Assembly: GCF_028453695.1 (NCBI RefSeq)
Contig: NC_135782.1
Coordinates: forward strand, 15,494,190 to 15,558,189
From: Augochlora pura
Taxonomy: Eukaryota > Arthropoda > Insecta > Hymenoptera > Halictidae
DNA length: 64,000 nucleotides
Reading direction: 5' to 3'
The translations under genes and the position numbers were made by a program. Below, piece after piece: positions 11,293 through 22,560 of this stretch. The notes below the pieces were generated by a model. That model had not been told where the DNA came from. It made no database searches and saw only the letters and a list, made by a program, of their open reading frames with translations. Numbering within the stretch: the first letter of the stretch is position 1; every line of letters begins with the position of its first letter.

Positions 11293-11575
11293 GAGACTTT
11301 TACCGACGTACGAGATACTGTAGCATAACTATGGTCTATATTATAGTACTGTATCATAAGTATATATATTAACAATATTATGAAATAATATGTTTATCTA
11401 TATTTTGTAATTATATAATTTTACAAATATGGTGATAGTTATATATATAATCAGAGACTTTTGCCGACGTACGAGATACTGTAGCATAACTATGTATATT
11501 ATGGTAATGTAACACAATTATATATATTAACAGTATATATTTTTATATATTGTGAAATAATATAATTACATATGT
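11293..11575. repeat. Two-copy tandem duplication, period about 161 bp
   Basis: The phrase GAGACTTTTACCGACGTACG plus CTGTAGCATAACTATG occurs at 11293 and again at 11454 with near identity. An AT-rich tail follows each copy. This is a recent local duplication compared with the other arrays. Confidence 0.85.
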
Positions 11576-11589
11576 AGTTATATATTACA

Positions 11590-11855
11590 TATCTCCTAAC
11601 TTCTAGATTAATACATCACAATTGCCAACCACGAACACTGTACAAATAAAACTCTCTAGTACACCATTTCACAAAATACCTAACCTATCTTTCTAAAATC
11701 GTTGTCAATAAACTACAAGCTCTAACATAACCTATACTAACAAAGTTTATGAAACCTATAGTACCATCTCCTAACACTGTACAAATAAAACTCCCTAGCA
11801 AACCAACACACGAACTACCTAACCTAAAATCTTTCTAAAATCATTATCAATAAAG
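11590..11855. repeat. Two-copy repeat, period about 137 bp
   Basis: ACACTGTACAAATAAAACTC is present near 11635 and 11773. Each is followed by ACCTAACC and then by TTTCTAAAATC and TATCAATAAA-like words. It directly follows the 161-bp duplication. Confidence 0.75.
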
Positions 11856-11859
11856 AACC

Positions 11860-12540
11860 CAGCCCGATGTGGTCGGAACCAAATCCGTCGGAAACCAACG
11901 GCGACGTTCAACCGCGGCAAAAAGCCGGTAAGAATCGCACTCTCGTCGTCGCTGTAAAACAGATTGGCCAAAGTAGTTCCTCGCGGCGCGTCGCATATAT
12001 TTCCCGCGCGCAAACATTTACGAGAAGTTTAAATACCTCGGCGAACAGCTCCCGCGCGTAGTAAAGCAACCTCGCCGTCTGGTTGTTTTTACTTTTCCGC
12101 CCCCCCCCCCCTCCCTCGCCCCCTCGGGCTCGCAGGCGGTCGGCAGTAAAATATTGGAGGAGCGTTTATGAGTTACCGGTGTCCTTTTCTCGACGTTCCG
12201 CGGGACGCCGTTTCGCGGGGGGCTTTTAAATTCCGCGAGGAATCGCGGTCCCGGGGAAGATCATTCCGCAATATTAAACAACCGGTGTCTTCGCGGGGAG
12301 GAGGGAGGAGGCGGCTCCCCCTCCACTACACTGCATTTCTTTGGACTTATTTACAATAAACCGGAGCGAGAGCGACCCTTTATTTTTCCTCTTATTCTTC
12401 CAGTTCTTCAGCCGCGGGCGTGGACGTTGCGTTTTTTCCCCGCAGCGGAGATTCCTCCGGCCGTAGCGGAAACCGCGCTGACACGCTCGAACGTTTACGC
12501 TCGCCGAGCGTTTTGCCCGGCGTTAACTGATCCGGCAACA

Positions 12541-12580
<40 letters not shown>

Positions 12581-12700
12581 GGGAGATTCGTTTGAATGTC
12601 TTCACAGCGCGTCACGCTTCCATTCAACGTAGCCAGCGTTTCATCAAGTTGCCGTCGGTTAATCTGTTCTCATTGTCCGCCGCGGAAACGATGACGTAGA
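11860..12700. other. GC-rich island with poly-C and CT microsatellite
   Basis: Contains 12 C at 12100-12111 and a (CT)n run at 12543-12577. Open frames are short and unsupported. Confidence 0.45.
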
Positions 12701-12811
12701 TGCTGTCTCCTTTCATCCGGCTAAATATAATTGCCGGGGAATTCGAGTGGCTCGATCGCGATTTTTATTTGCAAAGACTGACGTTGATGTTCCGTCATCA
12801 TTCGTCGAAAC

Positions 12812-13045
12812 GTAATAAGTTTCTTTTTGAGGGTGGAAGATTTTTATTTTTTTTTTTTAGGGTGGCGGGGTTGTTTTGTTACAATTTTTATATTAGTTGC
12901 AAGGATGAGATCAGTTGGGAAATGATGTAATAAGTTTCTTTTTTAAGGAAGATTTTTTCTTTTTAAGGGTGGAGGGGTTGTTTTGTTACAATTTTTATAT
13001 TAGTTGTAAGGACGAGGTTAGTTGGGAAATATTATTTTTTAAATT
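12812..13045. repeat. Two-copy tandem duplication, period about 115 bp
   Basis: GTAATAAGTTTCTTTTT and the later phrase GGGGTTGTTTTGTTACAATT occur in both halves, beginning near 12812 and 12927. Confidence 0.85.
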
Positions 13046-13189
13046 GTTGTTCTGAGATTGATTGGAAAATTTGGTGTATACGTTGTGGAGAGTTGTGTTT
13101 TGGCGAAAATGCCATAGGTAAGAACAAATCAGCGGTTTTTACGGTTTTTGGGTCTTTATAGGTCATGGAGAGGTCAATCGAGTTTGGTG

Positions 13190-13720
13190 GAAGATGTGTC
13201 ACTTAGGTCTGAGTTAGGTCAAGATTAAAATATTAATAAATAGGGAATAGTTTGATAATAGAATTTGTTATTATTTTAAGAAATTAACAGGATTTAGTCT
13301 GCTTTTTATTGATAAGAATTAGTGGGATATAACCTAGGCTTAACCTATACTTATATTTATTAGATCTGACTTGTGTATAGTTTAATAATAATAGGAAATA
13401 CTGTAATAATAAAATTCCTTATTATTTTAACAAATTAACAGAATTTATCCTGCTTTTTACTGACAAGAATTAATAATACATAACCTGGGCATAATCTACA
13501 CCTATTTTTGTTAAATCTGACTTAGGTTTAGGTCAATACTACTAGGATACACTGGACTAATAAAATTTCTTATAATTCTAAAAAAGAAACAGAATTTAGT
13601 GCACTTATTACTGACAAGAATTAGTGGAACATAACCTAGGCATAATCTATGCTTATGTCTAGTTAGATCCGACTTAAATCTGATCTAAATCTGGATTAAA
13701 AAGTTACATTCACTAGAATC
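13190..13720. repeat. Three-copy tandem array, period about 150 bp
   Basis: The word GCTTTTTATTGATAAGAATT and its variants begin at 13301, 13452 and 13601, giving a regular 150-base spacing. Between them, CATAACCTAGGCATAATCTA-like phrases repeat. Confidence 0.85.
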
Positions 13721-13754
13721 CCAAGCAGAGAAAATGTAGGCATTAATTACATTC

Positions 13755-14010
13755 TGCTATCAATTTTTATTTCTTGCTATCGAAGCAGAAGATTTTTATT
13801 TTACATAATAATTATCTTGATGAAATAATTAATACATTTTTACATATTACATTAATATTATATGTAATTTTTTATGAATTAAATTGAAACAAAATTGGCT
13901 TTGAAATTGCCATTAGAATTAGAGCATTCAACGAGGTATGTCTGACCAATGGTCGACTTTTCTACTTGCAACCAGAAAAAGCCAATTTTTATTCTGATCA
14001 ATATAACAGC
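13755..14010 (+). mobile_element. Dispersed 235-bp repeat, copy 1
   Basis: This segment and 18195-18440 share many long matches in the same order. They are CTTGCTATC, AAGATTTTTATTTTA, ATCTTGATGAAATAATT, GGCTTTGAAATTG or its variant, CTGACCAATGGTCGACTTTT and GCCAATTTTTATTCTGAT. The two copies lie about 4.4 kb apart in the same orientation. No terminal repeats or coding frames are visible, so I cannot name the element class. Confidence 0.8.
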
Positions 14011-14099
14011 CTTGCAGAATATTCATTAAAATACTCGGACGACTGATCTTTTTCACATCAATGTGACAGAATATATTTAATAACAACATCCAATTTTAT

Positions 14100-15000
14100 T
14101 AAAAATATTATCTCAGCATAACTTCTCAATCATCCTGTGCTTAAAATCTCGACGAAACGTCTGACGATTCAATCGACTCGTCAAAATCCAGATGTCCAAA
14201 CGTCCGGCATTAATTAAACAAAATATTTGTTTATACCGTGAGGCAAAACAGAAGTGCCGGTGGCCGGGTTTGTTAATGCAATTAAAATAAGTAGACATCC
14301 ATGGTCGCCGGCCTTTGAAGCCATCGGAACGTCCTCCAGCACACATCCATTTCAATTAATCGAACATTCGGAACTCCATTAATCACTTTAACATTTTATG
14401 AGTCCGCTTTGAAGTGTATCGGCGGTCCGAAATTTATTATGAAATTGTTGTGTCCGGGGTACTGCGCACGTGCCGGAAGGGTTCGCGGACGAACGCAGAT
14501 GGACGTTTTATTACTTTTTTTTTTTCATGCGCCGGACGAAACGATTGTTAAGGGACGATACCGGCCGAAGGGAAGAGGCGCGCGGGCGCGCGTCAATTAT
14601 TCGGCGCGACACACCGCGTGCTGTCGATGCCGCGGCAGCAATTATTGCCACGGGTTTTGCGGTCTCGAAATCGTGTAATTATATCGGCCGGCCCGGTTCG
14701 CCCGGCAGTTATTACACGCAGCGAGACCGCCCTCTGCCCCCTCCCTCTCCCCCGCCTACCAACCCTCCGCGAAATAATCTCAATAACAATAACAATAATT
14801 ATGAGAGCGATAACAATAATGATAACGGTAACAGAATTACGGAACGAACAATTTAGCCGAGCGAAAACGCCGGCCCGGACCGGCCCGAACCCAGGCAAGG
14901 TATTAATAATTACACGTGCCTGTTATAATGTTGCAACAATAACACGCACGCTAACTAATTAGATACCGGTCGGTGGAAAAAAGGTAACGCGAATTGCACC
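14100..15000. other. Mixed island, no recognised gene
   Basis: A moderately GC-rich block with an AAC/AAT-rich simple stretch at about 14778-14835 encoding Asn-rich frames. The open frames overlap in four frames and are probably spurious. Confidence 0.4.
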
Positions 15001-15059
15001 GTGGTACGTAGTAGCCCTTCTGTGGCCGGACTTACGTTCTTTCAGGAATTTTTTAAAAT

Positions 15060-15418
15060 AGTAATTCTGATTTTTTGTTCATGAAAAAATTTGTGAACAT
15101 AGTTTAAGGATAAGGAAAAACGACTATGAAAGACCCATGAAAATATCTTTTGTGGTTTCAGAAATAAAAAATTGCAAAGTCGGCCTTGAATATCAATCGC
15201 TAGCTTAAGCTATGTTTTTCATGTGTGTATATGATTATTTTTAACAATTGCAAATTTGAGTTTTTTTGTTTGTAAAAATTCGTGGATATTGTATAAGGAT
15301 TGACGAAAACGTTAACATTTGTCCCGTGGCAAAATCTCCCATGGTCATCGAGTAAAAAAATCGCAAACTTGAGCAAATATATATCTAGCTTCCAAAACCA
15401 AAGTTATCCTCCATCCCT
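15060..15418. repeat. Two-copy diverged repeat of about 185 bp
   Basis: The first half contains TTTTTGTTCATGAAAAAATTTGTG, ATTGCAAAGTC and ATCGCTAGCTTAAGC. The second half contains TTTTTTTGTTTGTAAAAATTCGTG, ATCGCAAACTTGAG and ATCTAGCTTCC in matching order. They look like diverged tandem copies of one unit. Confidence 0.55.
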
Positions 15419-15419
15419 C

Positions 15420-16200
15420 GCCTAACCTAACCTATAATTGCTCCGAACAACCTGTCAATTCGTCCTAGAAAGATTTGCAGGTAGATCAAGGACAGTAAGA
15501 AGAATCGGCCAGGTTCGTCTTCCGTTAAAAGCATCCGCAGTTCCGCGCCGCGGAAAAACATCGTCGGATATGGCTGCGCCCGCAACGGTGGTTTGACAAA
15601 TCGCGTTCCGCGCAGTACCCTTTATCAATATGCATCAAACGAGCAGGTGCGGCTATCCGGAGGGGGGCTTGCTTTCCCGAGCCTCTTCGCCCGTTGACGA
15701 AGAAAGCTCGCGAGGATTTATGAGCTGATCCGATATAGAGGCGAAGGCGTAAATGTGCCGCGGCAGCAACCCCCGGCAGCGTTCTTCTTTCGCGCGGCGT
15801 GATGGTGCCTTAATAAATATCGTCGTAAGGCCGCGACGGGGTGAGAGAGAGAGGAGAGAGGAGGAGGGCGTCGGGGTCGGCTATACAAAGACAAAGAGGA
15901 GAGAACGCCAGGAAGAATAGAAATGCGCGGCAGCAAAAGGGGGAGGAAGAGGACGCTTCAGGGGATGAGATAAATTGAAAGAGCTCTCGAAGTTGTCAAC
16001 CTCCGCCGTTGGTCACCCCTCTTCACCCCTGGCCACTCCCCCACTCTATCCAGTCTCCCATCATTGTTTCCCCTTCTTCTACCTTTCCACGATCCTTCGT
16101 TTTCTATATATACAAAAAAAAGAATCCATAGCCCGATGTTCGCGTGGCCTACAAATTAATCTGCGGTGCCTTGTCGTGCCTCGATTATTCAGTCTAATTA
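15420..16200. other. GC-rich island, no recognised gene
   Basis: Begins with CCTAACCTAACC near 15421 and includes a GA-rich tract around 15842-15870. No supported exon. Confidence 0.4.
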
Positions 16201-16204
16201 AGGG

Positions 16205-16535
16205 GGTTGTTTCACTGGTTGAAAAGCATTTCTTTTTGCAAATAGTTACGAGAGTGGTGACAATGAAGTTTAGATGGTTTGTTGTACGGATCTGAAGGTA
16301 CTTGCATCTATTTTTTATTTTATTACAAGGTGGATAAAAGTGGGTAATTGGCTAGTGTCAGAGAATGACTAAACTATACAGTACTGTGATCTTCAAATAC
16401 TTCTGAGCTCCAAAGTTTCTTTAAACTAACATTAATCTTGTTTTGGATATCAACAATTATTACTACTACGACATTTATTATTATTATATTACTATATATA
16501 ATTTTAACAACGTGGAATGATATTTCATCAATTAT
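16205..16535. other. AT-rich spacer, nothing recognised
   Basis: AT-rich sequence with an ATT/ATC simple stretch near 16450-16500. No gene or paired repeats. Confidence 0.45.
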
Positions 16536-16539
16536 AAGA

Positions 16540-17035
16540 CGTAAGTGGGTGGGGCCAATCAAGAAATGGGAGGGACTAATATGCAAGTGGGTGGGAATAA
16601 ACTCAAACGGGGCGGATCAGCATCAAAAGAGGAATGGACCAACCTCAACTGGGTGGAAAAAACTGAAAAGTAGGAGTTAAACTCAATTTTACACATTAAT
16701 CGCAATAGGGGAAGTGGTCAAACTCATCTAGGTGGAGCAAACTTAAAAGGGGGAGGAGTTTAATTTAATTAGTCGTGGTAAACTCAAAAGAGGAAGGGGT
16801 TAAATCCAATTGAACGGTGCAAACTCAAAAGAGGGAGGGGTTAAGCTCAATTGGGCGGTGCTAACTCGAAAAAAGAAAGGTCCATATCCATTTTAACGGT
16901 GCAAACATAAAAGGGGAAGGGTTTATAGTCGATTGGGGATGACAAACTCAAAAGACGAAGAGGCCAAACTCAATTGGACGGCTCAAACTCAAAAGAGGGA
17001 GGGGCTAATCTAAAAATGGGCGTGGCTAAACCCTC
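16540..17035. repeat. 41-bp minisatellite (AAACTCAAAAGAGGGAGGGG...)
   Basis: About eleven imperfect units contain AAACTCAAAAGAGGGAGGGG followed by TTAAACTCAATTGGGCGGTG. The best-preserved neighbouring units at 16780-16870 are 41 bases apart. The purine-rich strand is always the plus strand. Confidence 0.85.
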
Positions 17036-17039
17036 CCTT

Positions 17040-18160
17040 CACCTTTTTATAAAGACAAAATTATCTCCAAATGACTTCAGAAACCCTTCATTTCCCAATT
17101 AACGTTACCTTTTGTTACATCCACTACACCATACCCTTCCACCCCATATAACCAACTAGTTCCCCTTCCCATAAAAAAGTCCTAACTATCAAAAAACCGT
17201 AAACATTGCCACAGTTCTCCAACTCGGTGTACAAATAACCCATAGGAAACAGCAGCGAATCCGCGAAGAAAGGTGTTGCGATTGATCGCATCACTCACCC
17301 CGGTATCAATTTGTCGGCGTTCGGCGTCGTAAACGGGCGGCGGCTTTCGTGAGAAATTCGGCGAACTCCGTATCTCACCCCCCCCCCCCCCCCCCGGACC
17401 CTCCATATGTCTCCCCCGGTCCCAAACAGAAATTCGGCGCTGGAACCGAGACGGTATTTTTCGGAAAATATTCGCAGACTTTCGTGCGCGACCCCGACGC
17501 CTCCTCCTACCCCCCCACCGCCGTGTTCGCTTATTTATTTATTTATTCAGAACGCTTCGAACGCTCGTCACTTCATGAATACAATATTAGACGCTTCCGC
17601 GGCTGCGGTCCCGAAGATTCCGCGGCTCCCAAACTTCTTCGTCCTTCCTCCCTCTCCCATACACCTTCCCACCCTTCTATACACTTTCCTTCCCTCCCTC
17701 TCCCTCCCTCCCATACATCTTCCTTCCCGCCCAACCCCTTCGGTTCCTATCGGGCTTGGTGTCGGCGCGTGGGTGGCTCCGGGACCTCGAGCACCTGCTC
17801 TCTCTCTCTCTTTCTCTCTCTCGCTTCCCCCAGACCGAGGGCTGCTGTTTATAATCCCCGCGAAATTCTCAAATTGCGTTTGTCTCTCGAGCGCGGCGCG
17901 AGCCCTCTCGCCGGAAAGTTCCCGCGGATGCACACGGGTTCGCCCGGGACTTTCGCGGATTCTTCAATTCTCCCGCTGAGAACCGCGACGGAATAACTCG
18001 CGCGCACGCGGATTATATTCCCCCGAAAAATACCGTGGCATTTTTACGGGACCGGCCGGCTGACGAAGACGAAATTTGAATCGCGAAGTTTCTCGCAAAA
18101 AATACTTTTCTCCAACCGTATTTAACCCTACGACTCCTTTCATGCTGCGTTGATAAGCAC
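17040..18160. other. GC-rich island with poly-C and CT tracts
   Basis: A run of 18 C lies at 17378-17395 and a CT microsatellite at about 17800-17823. A pyrimidine-rich run covers 17640-17730. Two long overlapping plus-strand frames (215 and 190 codons) exist in different phases over the same bases and are rich in Pro and Ser, so neither is convincing. Confidence 0.45.
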
Positions 18161-18194
18161 TCATTTCTTTTTAATATTTTGCCTAATAGCACCA

Positions 18195-18440
18195 AACAAA
18201 TTTTTCTTGCTATCCAAGCAAAAGATTTTTATTTTATATAATAATGTAATTATATAATTAATAATGTATTTCATCTTGATGAAATAATTCATATGTAATA
18301 ATATTTGATAAATTAAATCGAACCAAAATTAGCTTTGAAATTGACATTGGAATTGGAACAGTCAACGATGTGTGTCTGACCAATGGTCGACTTTTCTACT
18401 TGTAAGCAGTAAAGGCCAATTTTTATTCTGATATACTGAA
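18195..18440 (+). mobile_element. Dispersed 235-bp repeat, copy 2
   Basis: Second copy of the repeat at 13755-14010. It keeps the 16-base CTGACCAATGGTCGAC block, which includes the palindrome GACCAATGGTC, and differs mainly by small insertions in the AT-rich first half. It sits between two GC islands. Confidence 0.8.
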
Positions 18441-18449
18441 ATATTCCGC

Positions 18450-18690
18450 ATTTTCATTTCTTGTTTGGCTGGCCGGAATCGCCTGTTTCCGGCGACGGCG
18501 GCGGTTGGCCATGCTATGAATTACGCAGGCATGCCGGGGCGGACTTTAGAAAATTCCGCGGATGTCAGCCGTGTACGCGACGCGGCGACGGTTCGGCGTA
18601 CCGCAGGGAATCGGCCGCACCGTGCAAACAAAGAGGAGTTGTTAAACGCGCGGCCGGGAGATAGCGAGGCGATCTTCCCCTGGAGCGTCG
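18450..18690. other. GC-rich segment, no recognised gene
   Basis: CpG-dense sequence leading into the CT repeat. The 329-codon open frame from 18465 runs through the microsatellite and the assembly gap, so it is an artefact. Confidence 0.45.
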
Positions 18691-19060
18691 CTCCTCTCTC
18701 TCCCTCTTTCTCTCAATTTCTCTCTTTCTCTCTCTGCCTCCCTCTCTCTCTCTTAAATTCTCTCTTTCTCTCTCTCTCTCTGCCTCTTTCTGTCTCTCTC
18801 CTTTTCTCTCTCTGCCTCTCTCTGTCTCTCTCCTTTTCTCTCTCTGCCTCTCTCCCTTTCTCTCTCCTTTTCTCACTCTGCCTCTCTCTCTCTCTCTGTC
18901 TCTCTACCTTTCTCTCTCTGTCTCTTTCTCNNNNNNNNNNNNNNNNNNNNNNNNNNNNNNNNNNNNNNNNNNNNNNNNNNNNNNNNNNNNNNNNNNNNNN
19001 NNNNNNNNNNNNNNNNNNNNNNNNNNNNNNCTCTCTCTCTCTCTGCCTCCTTCTCTCTGC
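18690..19060. repeat. Long CT microsatellite interrupted by an assembly gap
   Basis: CTCTCT sequence with occasional GCC or GTC occupies 18690-18930 and resumes at 19031. The flanking match suggests that the gap lies inside the same repeat and that its true length is unknown. Confidence 0.9.
18931..19030. other. Assembly gap of 100 N
   Basis: Exactly 100 N bases, the conventional placeholder for a gap of unknown size. It falls in a CT repeat, a common cause of assembly breaks. Confidence 0.99.
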
Positions 19061-19440
19061 GGCCAGACAGGCTCATTCGTTATTCATTCATCGAAATCAC
19101 TCGCGGATTCGCCGGTGCCCGGAGAGCTGTTACACGCGGAATCACCATAAAACCCGTGGAAATCCGCGACACGCGGAGAAGACACTGCACAATTCATACA
19201 GCGCCGCCGCGGATAAAGCGGACTGTAACGAGACCGGGCGGAACCGGCCTGGAAAACCGTCGGCGAGAAAATTGCGTTTTCCAAGCCCCCGGGAAACCGG
19301 CGGCCGGTTTCTTTTCCGCGTCGTAGGACAACGGCGACACTATGAAGGAAAACTGTACTTGGAGGGTGAAGAAGTTGTTCGATTAAAAATGCTTTTGGAA
19401 ATTGGGGTAAATTATATTTTTAGTGGACAGTTGGATGATG
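19060..19440. other. GC-rich segment, no recognised gene
   Basis: CpG-dense, no credible splice-bounded frame. Confidence 0.4.
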
Positions 19441-19559
19441 TCAATATAATATGATATAATATAATATAAAATATAATATAATAGGATAAAAATATAAAAG
19501 TGTAGCTTAGAATTATTTTGATAATTTTTAAATTGTTTCTTCAGAGAATGGCTCGTTTT

Positions 19560-20440
19560 AGAACTGTTATGGATGGTACAAGGATCTTTTAAAGACATCC
19601 CAACGTGGATGGCAGTGTAACATCTTAAAGACATCTGTATGCGGATGTCATACTGATGTCTTAATGATATCACAATGTGAACGTCATTGTAACGTCCTAA
19701 AGACATCTCAATACGGACGTTGTTGCGATATCTCAAAGACATCCCAACGCGAATATCATTCGTGTGATGTCCAGTTCGAGACGTTTTTAAGAAGTTATTA
19801 TAGAAAGACCTCTGATTCGTGACGTCTTTAAGCTGTTAGGAAGACCACCAATTCAAGACGTCCACAAGATGTCAGAATGACGTTCATATTGAGACGTCTT
19901 TTAGATGTCTTAAATAAGTAATTTACAAATAATTAAAGACGTCCATTTCTGGACGTAATTAAGACTTCGGAACAACGTCGAGTTCGAGACATCTTCAAGC
20001 TGTAAAACGGCATCCAGTTTGAGACATCTTTATGATGTTAGAACGATACATCACAAGATGTCAAAATGACGTTTCATTTGAGATATTCTTGAGACGTCTC
20101 AAGAGCCGTTTTAAGATATTAAAACAACGTCCAGTTCAAGACGTTTTTAAGCTGTTACAGCGACGTTTAGTTCGGGACATCCTTCGGACGTCAGAGCAAG
20201 ACATCGTAAGATGTGAAAACCACGTACAGTTTGAAATATCCTTGAGATGTCTTAGTACCTTTGAGACAATTAATGACGTCTAATTCACGACGTCTTTCAG
20301 CCATAAAAACGACATCTAGTTTGGACGTCCTTAAGCTATCTCAAAAAACATAACTTTCAACATCCAACTCACTACGTCCATCTTTAACATGTGGTATTTC
20401 AAACATCCCATCTATAAACTTAAAATCCCGAAGCAGACAT
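19560..20440. repeat. GACGTC-rich degenerate array 1
   Basis: The sequence is built from diverged words such as AAGACATCCCAACG, GTCCAGTTCGAGACGTTTTTA, GACGTCTTTAAGCTGTTA and AGATGTC. The self-complementary hexamer GACGTC and one-base variants recur every 15 to 60 bases for about 880 bases. The same word set forms arrays at 28940-29440 and 35020-35260. No coding frame is credible. Confidence 0.8.
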
Positions 20441-20574
20441 TTCAAAATACCAGTTTTACATTAATTCTAATCGACATCTCGAATAAAACTTCTTAAAACC
20501 ATCTGAAAAAGTCATACATATAGTAAATTCATCTCAAGAGACAAATTCACCGATACGTTTCAAGACTTTCGAGG

Positions 20575-20595
20575 TTATGTATTCTCTTGGCCTCC

Positions 20596-20629
<34 letters not shown>

Positions 20630-20949
20630 CTTCGCAAGGAAATTTTGTCCCGCGATGTTTGCCCCGAAACTTTGCAATTTTGAGGCCGATGAGGCCGGAG
20701 CGTTAGACGAGAGAAAAGTCGATAAAATTTTCAGGGGAGCAACGTCGGACACGCCGAGCTGCGAAATTTTCATGTCGCTCGAATATTTATCATCCGACAG
20801 CCGCGAGGACGCGACGACGCGAGGCGTCTGCCTTGTTATCATTCTTTCAAGATCCCTCCCCCTTTCTCCCTCTCTCTCTATCTCTCCTGCCTCTCTCTCT
20901 TTCTCTCTATCTCTCCTACCACTTTCTCTCTTCCTTTCTATCTCCCCTG

Positions 20950-21019
<70 letters not shown>

Positions 21020-21110
21020 CACCCTGTCCTTTGCCGCGACAGAACAGGAATATAGATGGCGAGCTTTGATTTATTCGAATCTTCGCCGGAGCTCGCTTTA
21101 AATACAACGA
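20575..21110. repeat. CT microsatellites around a GC-rich core
   Basis: (CT)n occupies about 20598-20626 and a much longer stretch at 20865-21017. The GC-rich interval between them holds frames on both strands that read into the microsatellite (Ser/Leu or Arg/Glu repeats) and are unconvincing. Confidence 0.8.
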
Positions 21111-21370
21111 CGAGTGCCTGTTCAAACTATCTCGCTGGAAATGTACTGCAGCGACGTCGATCTGAAAGTGTTCCGTCGACGATGAGTCCCCTCCCCAACC
21201 TTTTAAATTGAATAAACGGCGAAACACCCTTTAAGACGGAACAACGTTCTTTAAATTGGAGCGAATCGCTCGAATTCTTCCGGAGCTGTCTCTGGCCGAA
21301 CCAGTTCACCAGACGGAAGCGCTAACAATTTTCTCCAAATTACTATATTCCTCGGAACGTTAGTACAATT
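21110..21370. other. Unique spacer, nothing recognised
   Basis: Moderate GC content, no supported exon or repeat. Confidence 0.4.
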
Positions 21371-21379
21371 ATATAAATT

Positions 21380-21915
21380 AAACCCGAAATTGTCAGGGTA
21401 CATGCCATTAACCTTAGGTCAAGTAATACCTGAATTGTCGACAATTTATCTACTGGACCTAAGTTTTACCTAATTTAACTCAAATGTACCCAAAATTGCC
21501 CAGGTACCTGACATCCAATTCGACTCAAGTAGTGCCTGAAATGTCGATAATTTATCAACTGGAGTAAGCTCTACCTAATTTATCTAGGAGGTACCCGCAA
21601 TTATCCTGGTACCTGACATTGACCTGAGATTAAGTAGTGCATAAACTGTCGATAACTTATCGACTAGGTCTAAGCTCTACCTAATCTATCTAGGAGGTAC
21701 CCGAAATTATCTTGGTACATGGCATCAACTTGAGATCAATTAGTGCCTGAACTGTCGATAACTTATCGATTGGATCTAAGCTGTACCTAATCAATCTAAG
21801 AGGTACCCGAGATTATCCTGGTGCCTGACATCGACCTCAGTTCAATGAAGTGAATTCAGCCTGAACTGTCGATAACTCATCGACTATAACTAAGCTGACA
21901 TAACCTGACATAACC
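21380..21915. repeat. Five-copy tandem array, period about 106 bp
   Basis: Variants of CTGTCGATAACTTATCGACT occur near 21437, 21543, 21648, 21755 and 21865. Each is followed by TAAGCTCTACCTAATCTATC and then AGGTACCCGAAATTATC. The array ends in CATAACCTAACCC. Confidence 0.9.
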
Positions 21916-21919
21916 TAAC

Positions 21920-22157
21920 CCAACTTCAATATACCCAAAACTATCCAAGTACCTAAGTATCTCTAACTTCCACTCTATTATCTATACCTAAGGAAACGCT
22001 ACTAAAACCATCTACCTCAACACGAAATGTCTTCCACCCCATCCGATACCTTCCCTTGTTTATTAATTAGGCCGATCAATGCCCCCAATCGAGAAGATAT
22101 CACTAATTCGGGACATAGACGGTCTCAACTTGTAAATTTGGTATTCTCGATAGAGAA

Positions 22158-22188
<31 letters not shown>

Positions 22189-22370
22189 GTGCACGGGGGC
22201 AGCGCGAGTAATTAATGAAGATAGGAATAAACTCCTTCGGGGTTAATATCCCCGAAATTCGTTCCGACGTCGAAGATCCTCTAACTTTCGGCGCCAATGC
22301 TTTTCATCTGTTAATGTTTCAGCCGCGTCCCGGCGAAATAAAAGTAGTTTTGGGAGGATTTGGACAAGGT
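21920..22370. other. Mixed spacer with GA repeat
   Basis: Contains a GA microsatellite at about 22161-22188. No supported exon. Confidence 0.4.
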
Positions 22371-22379
22371 GGGCGGAAT

Positions 22380-22560
22380 TAGAGAGGAAGAGAGAGATAG
22401 AGAGCGGGAGAGAGAGAGAGAGGGAGGGAGGGAGAAAGAGAGAGAGAGAGAGAGGGAGGAGAGAGAAAGAGAGAAAGAAAGAAAGATAGAAAAAGAAAAA
22501 GAAAGAGAGCTAGAGGGACAAAGATAGTAGCACAGAGGAAAATATAGAAAGAGAGAGATT
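22380..22560. repeat. GA-rich microsatellite
   Basis: AGAGAG with GGGA and GAAA interruptions over 180 bases, followed by a TATAATATATTA stretch to 22620. Confidence 0.85.

Noticed and set aside
17349..17996. 215- and 190-codon overlapping frames on the plus strand and 121 codons on the minus strand
   Set aside because: Three frames are open over the same GC- and pyrimidine-rich bases. Composition explains them and no domain is seen.
18465..19454. 329-codon plus-strand open frame
   Set aside because: It reads through a CT microsatellite and 100 N bases, so the length is artificial and the middle is Ser/Leu repeat.
20534..21101. Long frames on both strands around 20.5-21.1 kb
   Set aside because: They are made largely of (CT)n translated as SLSL or ERER.
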